Source: Marinospirillum sp. (GTDB lineage: Bacteria > Pseudomonadota > Gammaproteobacteria > Pseudomonadales > Halomonadaceae). Taken from it: a stretch of 63,800 bases of DNA. The DNA lies in assembly GCF_014859565.1 (NCBI RefSeq), contig NZ_JACUUA010000005.1:1-63800 (forward strand), in the 5' to 3' direction. The notes under the pieces are model-generated. The model had not been told where the DNA came from, did not search any database, and saw nothing but the letters and a program-made list of their open reading frames with translations. Shown piece by piece: positions 54,269-63,800 of this stretch. Positions within the stretch are counted from its first letter, which is position 1. Every line of letters starts with the position of its first letter. Both the position numbers and the translations under genes were made by a program.

Positions 54269-57103
54269 TCAGCCTTTTGCCAATACCGGTGCCAGAAACT
54301 GTCCGGTGTAGGATCCGGGCACCTTTGCCACTTCCTCCGGTGTACCTTCAGCAATGATTTCACCGCCACCCTTGCCACCTTCTGGCCCCATATCAATGAT
54401 CCAGTCTGCGGTTTTGATAACGTCCAGATTGTGTTCAATGATCACCAGGGTATTGCCGTGATCTCTCAGACGATGCAGCACCACCAGTAACTGGCGGATA
54501 TCCTCAAAATGCAGCCCTGTTGTGGGTTCATCCAGTATGTAGAGGGTTTTACCGGTATCACGACGTGCCAGTTCCTTAGCCAGTTTGACTCGCTGTGCTT
54601 CACCACCGGATAAGGTGGTCGCACTTTGCCCGAGTCGGATATAAGACAGGCCAACATCCATTAATGTTTGTAATCTTCTGGCAATTGCCGGAACAGCGCT
54701 GAAAAACTCACGAGCCTCTTCAATTGTCATTTCCAGCACTTCGTGAATATTTTTGCCCTTATAGCGTATCTCCAGTGTCTCGCGGTTATAACGCTTGGCT
54801 TTGCAGACATCACAGGGTACATAAATGTCGGCAAGGAAATGCATCTCCACCTTGATCAAACCATCACCCTGGCAAGCCTCACAACGACCACCCTTAACGT
54901 TAAAACTGAAACGACCGGGTTTGTAGCCCCGTGACCTTGCTTCCTGAGTGCCGGCAAACAACTCACGTACCGGAGTAAAAATACCGGTATAGGTAGCCGG
55001 ATTGGAGCGAGGAGTACGCCCGATTGGGCTCTGGTCAATGTCGATCACCTTGTCGAGCAGATCCAGACCTTCAATACCTGCACAGGGTTCGGGTGTTAGG
55101 GTGGTAGCACCGTTCAACTGGTGGGCGGCATGGGGGTAGAGGGTCGCGTTGATCAATGTAGACTTGCCAGAGCCGGACACCCCAGTGACACAGGTCATCA
55201 GCCCCAAGGGGATGCTGATGCTGGTGTTTTTCAGGTTGTTGCCACTGGCTTTATGAATCACCAACTGCTGGTCTTTGTCATTCAGGTGGCGGATTTCAGG
55301 GATGGCAATTTTGCGACGACCCGTGAGGTAGTCGGCAGTAATTGAACCTTCCGTTGCCATCACCTGTTCGGGTGTACCCTGTGCTACGATCTGACCACCG
55401 TGTATGCCGGCACCGGGACCGATATCCAGTAACCAGTCGGCCTGACGTATGGCGTCTTCATCATGTTCCACCACCAGCACGGTATTACCCAGGTCACGCA
55501 GGTGAGTGAGGGTTTGCAGCAGGCGTTCATTATCACGCTGATGCAGCCCGATGGAGGGTTCATCCAGAATGTACATCACACCCACTAGCCCAGCACCGAT
55601 CTGGCTGGCCAGGCGAATACGCTGTGCTTCACCGCCGGACAGGGTTTCGGCGCTGCGATCCAGCGACAGGTAGTCCAGACCCACATTCACCAGAAAATTC
55701 AGTCGTTCCACAATTTCCTGCAGAATACGGGCGGCTATTTCACCACGCCGTCCTTCCAAGGTCAGGCCAGCAAAATATTCACGCGCTTCACCCAGCGGCA
55801 TTTTAACCACGGCTGGCAAGTTTACCGGGCCAACAAAAACATGGCGGGCTGCTTCGCGCAGGCGACTGCCGTGACAGTCAGGGCAGGCATGAGTGGTCAG
55901 TAGCCGAGACAGTTCTTCACGCAGGGGCTGTGAGTCGGTTTCACGATAACGCCGCTCCAGGTTGGGGATCACACCTTCAAACGGATGGGATTTGATAACA
56001 CTCTGGCCGCGATCACTGGAATAACTGAAGTTGATGTTTTCCTTGCCGCTGCCTTGCAGGATGACCTGTTGTACCTTGCGGGGTAATTGTTGCCAGGGGG
56101 TTTCGAGTTCAATGCTGTAATGGGCGGTAAGACTTTTAAGCAGACCAAAATAATAAATGCTGCGCCGATCCCAGCCTTTGATCACGCCTTCTGCCAGTGA
56201 TAACTCCGGTGCCACAATCAGCTTTTGTTCATCAAAAAACTGTTTGGCACCCAGTCCGTCACAGGTTGGGCAAGCACCCGCCGGGTTGTTAAAGGAGAAC
56301 ATCCGCGGTTCCAGCTCGGATACTGCATAACCACAATGTGGGCAGGCATAACTGGCAGAAAACAGCAGATCCTCCTGCTCACCGGACATAAAACTGACCA
56401 GTGCCAGGCCTTCAGAAAGACGCAGGGCAGTTTCAAAGGATTCAGCCAAGCGTAATTGCTGGTCAGCAGAGACTTTAAGCCGATCCACCACCACGTCGAT
56501 GGTGTGTTTGCGCTTTTTATCCAGCGCAGGAGCTTCATCCAGCTCCACCACTTCACCATCAATACGGGCACGGATAAAACCCTGAGCACGCAGATCCGCA
56601 ATCAGGTTGAGGTGTTCACCCTTGCGATCCTGCACGACCGGAGCCAGGATCAGAATTCGTGAGTCTTCTGGCAACTGCAGCACCGCATCCACCATCTCAC
56701 TGACCGTGCGGGCTTCCAGCGGTACATCATGTTCAGGGCAGCGCGGAATGCCCGTGCGGGCATAGAGCAGACGCAGGTAATCATAAATCTCGGTGATGGT
56801 GCCAACCGTGGAGCGGGGGTTGTGAGAGGTGGATTTTTGTTCAATCGAGATGGCAGGAGACAAGCCCTCAATATGATCCACATCCGGCTTTTCCATCATT
56901 GACAAAAACTGACGGGCATAAGCCGACAGTGACTCAACATAACGCCGTTGGCCTTCTGCATAAAGGGTATCAAAAGCCAGCGAAGACTTGCCGGAGCCGG
57001 ATAAACCCGTGATCACCACCAGCTTGTCGCGGGGAATCTCCACGGAAATATTCTTCAGGTTGTGGGTTCGCGCCCCACGTACGCGGATTTTATCCAGTGC
57101 CAC
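54269..57103 (-). CDS. uvrA: Excinuclease ABC subunit A
   Basis: The damage-recognition ATPase of nucleotide excision repair; loads UvrB onto lesions. The 944-residue protein has two ABC ATPase modules ([42 protein letters not shown]), zinc-binding CPxC pairs and two ABC signatures ([24 protein letters not shown]). I chose GTG at 57103 with GGAG 7 nt upstream, giving the family start (M)[17 protein letters not shown]. The frame stays open to 57265, but that extension is not UvrA-like. Confidence 0.97.
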   Translation of the reverse strand: MALDKIRVRGARTHNLKNISVEIPRDKLVVITGLSGSGKSSLAFDTLYAEGQRRYVESLSAYARQFLSMMEKPDVDHIEGLSPAISIEQKSTSHNPRSTVGTITEIYDYLRLLYARTGIPRCPEHDVPLEARTVSEMVDAVLQLPEDSRILILAPVVQDRKGEHLNLIADLRAQGFIRARIDGEVVELDEAPALDKKRKHTIDVVVDRLKVSADQQLRLAESFETALRLSEGLALVSFMSGEQEDLLFSASYACPHCGYAVSELEPRMFSFNNPAGACPTCDGLGAKQFFDEQKLIVAPELSLAEGVIKGWDRRSIYYFGLLKSLTAHYSIELETPWQQLPRKVQQVILQGSGKENINFSYSSDRGQSVIKSHPFEGVIPNLERRYRETDSQPLREELSRLLTTHACPDCHGSRLREAARHVFVGPVNLPAVVKMPLGEAREYFAGLTLEGRRGEIAARILQEIVERLNFLVNVGLDYLSLDRSAETLSGGEAQRIRLASQIGAGLVGVMYILDEPSIGLHQRDNERLLQTLTHLRDLGNTVLVVEHDEDAIRQADWLLDIGPGAGIHGGQIVAQGTPEQVMATEGSITADYLTGRRKIAIPEIRHLNDKDQQLVIHKASGNNLKNTSISIPLGLMTCVTGVSGSGKSTLINATLYPHAAHQLNGATTLTPEPCAGIEGLDLLDKVIDIDQSPIGRTPRSNPATYTGIFTPVRELFAGTQEARSRGYKPGRFSFNVKGGRCEACQGDGLIKVEMHFLADIYVPCDVCKAKRYNRETLEIRYKGKNIHEVLEMTIEEAREFFSAVPAIARRLQTLMDVGLSYIRLGQSATTLSGGEAQRVKLAKELARRDTGKTLYILDEPTTGLHFEDIRQLLVVLHRLRDHGNTLVIIEHNLDVIKTADWIIDMGPEGGKGGGEIIAEGTPEEVAKVPGSYTGQFLAPVLAKG

Positions 57104-57133
57104 CTCGTTTCTCCAGGTCAGTTGCAACCGCCC

Positions 57134-57183
57134 ATTATAGATTTTTACCAACCCCCGTGTCTGCCTTGCATGAGGCAGACGCG
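57134..57183 (-). promoter_or_regulatory. uvrA promoter overlapped by an inverted repeat
   Basis: On the minus strand CAGACA (57158-57163) and TATAAT (57134-57139) are 18 bp apart. A 10-bp inverted repeat with one wobble (57156-57165 and 57174-57183) covers the -35 box, as an operator might. No good LexA box was found here. Confidence 0.5.
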
Positions 57184-57279
57184 TAAAAGGGGTTTTGGCT
57201 GGTGAGTGGATGCTGGGCAAGGTACAATTTGAGCTTTGCTCTGACGGGTTCTGCAGGGCGTACAAGGATCAGGAAAGTT

Positions 57280-58644
57280 ATGTCACGCGATTCACTGACA
57301 TCCATCGAGCTGCGCGCCATCAGCGGTCTTGCCGGTTTATACGGTTTAAGAATGCTGGGGCTGTTCATGGTGTTGCCGGTCTTACCGTTACTCTTGCATG
57401 AGTTTGCTGGTGCTACACCCATGGCCATTGGTTTGGCGATTGGCATCTACGGGCTGACACAAGCGCTGTTGCAGTTGCCTTTTGGCTGGCTCTCTGATCG
57501 TTTTGGACGCAAGCCGCTGATTTATTGTGGGCTCTTGCTGTTTACGCTGGGTAGTGTGGTGGCGGCAACCGCTGATTCAATGTTCTGGCTGATTGTTGGG
57601 CGTGCTTTGCAGGGCACAGGTGCTATTGCCAGTGTGTTGATGGCATTACTGGCCGACTTGACCCGTGATGAACGGCGCACTCAGGCAATGGCTACGGTGG
57701 GTATCAGTATTGGACTGGCCTTTATTGTCGCCATGGCAGCCGGTCCCTGGCTGGCTAGTCTGCTGGGTTTGTCCGGTCTGTTCTGGCTGACAGCAGTCTT
57801 AAGCACCTTGGGTATGCTGGTGGTCTGGCGCTGGGTACCCACCCCAGACCGAATCAGACGTCATCTGGATGCCGGAATAGATACTGCTCGCATCAGTGAT
57901 GTATTACGTCATCCGCAACTGTTACGACTGGATTTCAGTATTCTGGTGTTACATCTGTTGTTGACCGGTGTGTTTGTTGCCATACCCGGTTTGCTGCTGG
58001 AGGCAGGCTGGAGCCTGTCACAACATGGCTGGATTTATCTGATCACCATGCTGGCCGGTTTTTTTGCCATGATCCCGCTGATTATTATTGGTGAAAAAGG
58101 TCGCAAGATGAAAGCCATGTTGTTGTTGGCAGTGTTCTTGTTGGCACTGGCTCTGGCCATTTTGCCTTTGAGTCTCAGTGGTTGGGTGATGTTGCCGGGT
58201 TTGTGGGTATTTTTTATCGGTTTTAACCTGCTGGAGGCGAGCCTGCCTTCTCTGATCAGCAAACAGTCACCTGTGGAAGCCAAAGGCACCGCCATGGGGA
58301 TTTATTCAACCTCCCAGTTTCTGGGTGCTTTTCTGGGTGGTGTGCTGGGTGGGTTGGTATTAACCCACTGGGGCGCACAGGAGTTGCTCTGGAGTGCTTC
58401 ACTACTATGCTTGATCTGGTTATTGGTGCTGCTGGGATTCCGTCAACCCAGACACCTGTCCAGCCGGGTATTTAGCCTTACAATCACTGCAGCGGAAGAA
58501 CTACAGGCATTAAAACACCAGCTGCTGAGTACACCGGGAGTGGTTGAGGTGGTTTTTCTGGCAGAAGAAGCCACCGGATACCTGAAGCTTGATCGACAGC
58601 AATTGGATGAACCAGCATTAGACAGGTTGCTGGGCAAGCATTAA
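57280..58644 (+). CDS. yajR: MFS transporter with C-terminal ferredoxin-like domain (YajR-like)
   Basis: A 454-residue drug/proton antiporter-type transporter with 12 predicted membrane segments and motif A (GWLSDRFGRKPLIY). The last about 65 residues form a soluble domain (FSLTITAAEELQALKHQLLSTPGVVEVVFL), like the YAM domain of E. coli YajR, which is also about 454 residues. The ATG at 57280 follows AGGA; an upstream in-frame codon at 57202 is unlikely. It is divergent from uvrA and upstream of ssb. The substrate is unknown. Confidence 0.88.
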   Translation: MSRDSLTSIELRAISGLAGLYGLRMLGLFMVLPVLPLLLHEFAGATPMAIGLAIGIYGLTQALLQLPFGWLSDRFGRKPLIYCGLLLFTLGSVVAATADSMFWLIVGRALQGTGAIASVLMALLADLTRDERRTQAMATVGISIGLAFIVAMAAGPWLASLLGLSGLFWLTAVLSTLGMLVVWRWVPTPDRIRRHLDAGIDTARISDVLRHPQLLRLDFSILVLHLLLTGVFVAIPGLLLEAGWSLSQHGWIYLITMLAGFFAMIPLIIIGEKGRKMKAMLLLAVFLLALALAILPLSLSGWVMLPGLWVFFIGFNLLEASLPSLISKQSPVEAKGTAMGIYSTSQFLGAFLGGVLGGLVLTHWGAQELLWSASLLCLIWLLVLLGFRQPRHLSSRVFSLTITAAEELQALKHQLLSTPGVVEVVFLAEEATGYLKLDRQQLDEPALDRLLGKH

Positions 58645-58647
58645 AAA

Positions 58648-58663
58648 CTGTGCTTATATCCAG
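58648..58663 (+). promoter_or_regulatory. Candidate LexA (SOS) box upstream of ssb
   Basis: CTGT-GCTTATAT-CCAG matches the CTGT-N8-ACAG LexA consensus with one mismatch and keeps the key CTG-N10-CAG spacing with an AT-rich centre. It lies 35 bp before the ssb start codon. ssb is SOS-linked in E. coli. Confidence 0.55.
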
Positions 58664-58698
58664 TTATCTAATTTAAATGAATTGACAGGGGTAAAGTT

Positions 58699-59448
58699 AT
58701 GGCACGCGGCGTCAACAAAGTCATTTTGATCGGTAATCTGGGACAGGATCCTGATCTACGGACTACTCAGAACCAGAAACAAGTGGTGAACATGAGTATT
58801 GCCACCAGTGAGCAGTGGACGGATAAAAACACCGGACAAAAACAAGAGCGCACAGAATGGCACCGTGTGGTGTTGTTTGATGGACTGGCCGGTATTGCTG
58901 CCAGCTACCTGAAAAAAGGCAGCAAGGTGTACATCGAAGGCAAACTGCAGACTCGTAAATGGCAGAATCAGCAGGGTGTGGATCAATACACCACCGAGAT
59001 TGTTGCCAGTGAACTGCAAATGCTGGATAGCCGTGGTGGAGATGGTGGCAGTGGCGGCGGCCAAAACTATGCGGGTGGTTATGACTATAACCAAGCTCCG
59101 GCTCCACAGCCTTATGCTGCACCGGTACCCCAGCCCGCGCAAGCTCCACATCAAGGCTACGCTGCACCGGCACCCCAACCTGCCCAGGCTCCACATCAGG
59201 GCTACGCGGCACCGGCACCACAACCGGCACGCCAGCCAGCCCCACAGCCACAGATGCAGCCACCACCCGTACAGCAACCCTATGCAGCTCCTGTACAACC
59301 TGCAGCACAGCCGCATCCGTCTCAGGCAGCGCAGCAGCACCAGCAGCCTGTTAACCCAAGACCAGCACCACCACCAGTTCAGCCACAGCAACCAGCCAGC
59401 CAGCCATCTGGCGCGTTTGGTGAGTTTGATGATGAAATTCCCTTCTGA
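58699..59448 (+). CDS. ssb: Single-stranded DNA-binding protein with long linker
   Basis: Binds and protects single-stranded DNA and recruits repair and replication proteins. The 249-residue protein has the OB fold (1-110; [21 protein letters not shown]), a long Gly- then Pro/Gln/Ala-rich linker (111-240) and the acidic tip DDEIPF that binds partners. It is much longer than the 178-residue E. coli protein because of the linker, which includes a 15-residue tandem repeat. The fold and tip are intact, so it is very likely functional. Confidence 0.97.
   Translation: MARGVNKVILIGNLGQDPDLRTTQNQKQVVNMSIATSEQWTDKNTGQKQERTEWHRVVLFDGLAGIAASYLKKGSKVYIEGKLQTRKWQNQQGVDQYTTEIVASELQMLDSRGGDGGSGGGQNYAGGYDYNQAPAPQPYAAPVPQPAQAPHQGYAAPAPQPAQAPHQGYAAPAPQPARQPAPQPQMQPPPVQQPYAAPVQPAAQPHPSQAAQQHQQPVNPRPAPPPVQPQQPASQPSGAFGEFDDEIPF
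59125..59229 (+). repeat. In-frame tandem repeat in the ssb linker
   Basis: A 45-bp unit, encoding about [14 protein letters not shown], occurs at 59125-59169 and 59170-59214, with a third partial copy to 59229. The copies differ mainly at silent positions, so the repeat is not a very recent duplication. Confidence 0.85.
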
Positions 59449-59499
59449 GGTTTACCTGAGACCCGGAATGTAAGGATGATCTATAGCAGCACAGCATGA

Positions 59500-59716
59500 T
59501 CAAAGCGTCTCGAATAATGGCTGACGAAAACCAAGCGGTGATTGTCGAGACCTAGAAAGACAAGGCAAAATGCTTGAAATTAAAGGCCGCAGGACTGTCG
59601 GTCTCTGCCAATGGAGGCCAGCGTCAATCGGGTCACGTACCCGTTGCTGCCTGAGAAGTTGGAAACCTCGCCCGTGGCGCTTGAGCGCTTTGGGCAGGGA
59701 GCAGTCACATCGAATC
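59500..59716 (+). ncRNA. Candidate structured RNA, HEARO/omega-RNA-like, between ssb and the chemoreceptor gene
   Basis: The 336-bp gap has no credible ORF but is rich in complementary segments. From 5' to 3' these are: GTCTCGA (59507-59513) with TCGAGAC (59545-59551); CAAGGCA with TGCTTG (59561-59576); GAGACC (59547-59552), alternatively with GGTCTC (59600-59605); two GGCC elements (59585 and 59616); CGGGT-CACGT-ACCCG (59629-59643); and a GCCC/GGGC helix capped by GCGC-TTGA-GCGC (59670-59695). An unpaired tail, GGGAGCAGTCACATCGAAT (59698-59716), follows. The size, 5' stem, GCCAATGGAG and GGGAGCAGTCAC motifs recall HEARO/omega RNAs of IS200/IS605-type IscB elements, and ATGA lies at 59496-59499. 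That identity is from memory and no IscB gene is adjacent. It could instead be another small RNA or an IS end. Confidence 0.5.
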
Positions 59717-59784
59717 TACCAAATGATTTAATTTGATTCCATGATATTATCTATTGCTAGGATCCCTTTTTTGGAGGAACAATA

Positions 59785-63267
<3,483 letters not shown>

Positions 63268-63323
63268 TCAAGCAAGGATAAGCTGGCATAATCGCGGAAC
63301 TTGTTTACTGACGGAAAGCCGAT

Positions 63324-63713
63324 ATGTCCTTGCCTCTGGCTGCACTGGCTGTTGCGTCGGGTGCCGGAATGGGTGCTCTTGGGCGCTGGTGGCTGGCGCT
63401 GAAATTTAATTCTGCTCTGACTGTATTACCACTGGGCACTCTGCTGGCTAACCTGCTCGGGGGGTATCTGATCGGTGTGGCGCTGGCCTTTTTTGCCCAG
63501 CATCCTCAGATCCCTGATGAGTGGCGGTTGTTATTAATCACCGGGCTGCTGGGTGGCTTAACTACCTTTTCCACCTTCTCAGCCGAGGTGGTGTATATGC
63601 TGCAACACGGGCGTTATCTCTGGGCACTGGGCACCGCTTCTTTACACCTGATTGGCAGCCTGCTGATGACCCTGGCAGGGTTTGCCACCTATGCATGGCT
63701 GAACGCGGCTTAA
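63324..63713 (+). CDS. crcB: Fluoride ion exporter CrcB/Fluc
   Basis: A small inner-membrane dual-topology fluoride channel that lowers cytoplasmic fluoride. The 129-residue protein has four membrane segments, [12 protein letters not shown] near the N-terminus, [14 protein letters not shown] with the conserved Asn, and [16 protein letters not shown] with the Phe/Thr/Ser fluoride path. No fluoride riboswitch was recognised upstream. Confidence 0.94.
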   Translation: MSLPLAALAVASGAGMGALGRWWLALKFNSALTVLPLGTLLANLLGGYLIGVALAFFAQHPQIPDEWRLLLITGLLGGLTTFSTFSAEVVYMLQHGRYLWALGTASLHLIGSLLMTLAGFATYAWLNAA

Positions 63714-63741
63714 CTGCTTATGTTGACCTTTACGCAGGCTG

Positions 63742-63800
63742 ATGAGCAGCAAGATTTTATCCCGACTACAACACCGGCCATTTGTTAACCAGCGGGTAGC
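63742..63800 (+). CDS. Possible start of a gene running off the window end
   Basis: An open frame from ATG at 63742 to the last base encodes MSSKILSRLQHRPFVNQRV and continues outside. GCAGG lies close upstream, but spacing is short. I do not recognise the product; it may be chance. Confidence 0.2.
   Translation, partial: MSSKILSRLQHRPFVNQRV

Noticed and set aside
57241..57256. CTG-N10-CAG upstream of the MFS gene as a LexA box for uvrA.
   Set aside because: The centre is GC-rich, the outer positions do not match, and it lies about 80 bp beyond the uvrA -35.
58682..58687. TTGACA as the ssb promoter -35.
   Set aside because: It is only 11 bp before the start codon, leaving no room for a -10 and leader.
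59125..59229. A CRISPR-like repeat in ssb.
   Set aside because: The repeat is in frame, adjacent without spacers, and encodes the linker.

Overview
The window is a contiguous chromosomal segment of a gammaproteobacterium. Gene order and protein sequences point to a Pseudomonadales/Oceanospirillales-type organism, probably marine. Three blocks support this: ispB divergent from rplU-rpmA-obgE-proB; birA-coaX followed by tRNA-Tyr-Gly-Thr-Trp and secE-nusG-L11-L1-L10-L7/12-rpoB-rpoC; and str, S10, spc and alpha ribosomal operons running unbroken to rplQ, then uvrA, an MFS gene and ssb. EF-Tu is a 397-residue, Pseudomonas-like form. No rRNA, CRISPR array, prophage or intact insertion sequence was seen.

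Layout. 1-4330: proB, obgE, rpmA and rplU (minus strand) and ispB (plus). 4441-15744: accessory metabolism and signalling. It holds a PAS-GGDEF-EAL protein, a gcdH plus CoA-transferase pair, a TAXI-type TRAP system (binding protein, DUF1850 protein, fused permease), an unrecognised 181-residue protein, a FadR-type GntR regulator and a membrane diguanylate cyclase. 15862-21529: a tripartite efflux system (RND pump and adaptor, divergent from a TolC-like channel). 21684-24920: birA, coaX, four tRNAs, secE and nusG. 25003-54199: about 29 kb of ribosomal protein, RNA polymerase and elongation factor genes, all on the plus strand. 54269-63800: uvrA, a YajR-like MFS transporter, ssb, a chemoreceptor, ligB and crcB.

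The genes form coherent units. The translation and transcription block carries recognisable control signals: strong promoters before the tRNAs, rpsL and rpsJ; a candidate L1 operator before rplK; the L10 leader; an attenuator between rplL and rpoB; and a strong terminator after tuf. The gcdH/CoA-transferase/TAXI-TRAP group reads as an uptake and catabolism locus for glutarate or a related C5 dicarboxylate, though the substrate is inferred. The tuf copy usual between tRNA-Thr and tRNA-Trp is absent, leaving one tuf in this window.

The most unusual element is a roughly 210-nt intergenic stretch between ssb and the chemoreceptor gene (about 59500-59716). It has no ORF but several nested complementary stems, a size and layout reminiscent of HEARO/omega RNAs, and an ATGA tetranucleotide just upstream. 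No IscB-like gene is next to it. Other points worth checking are a ligB frame that runs 234 bp antisense into the chemoreceptor gene after a homopolymer, three tandem hairpins between rpoB and rpoC, a large enclosed stem in the rplU leader, and two hairpins between rpsJ and rplC.
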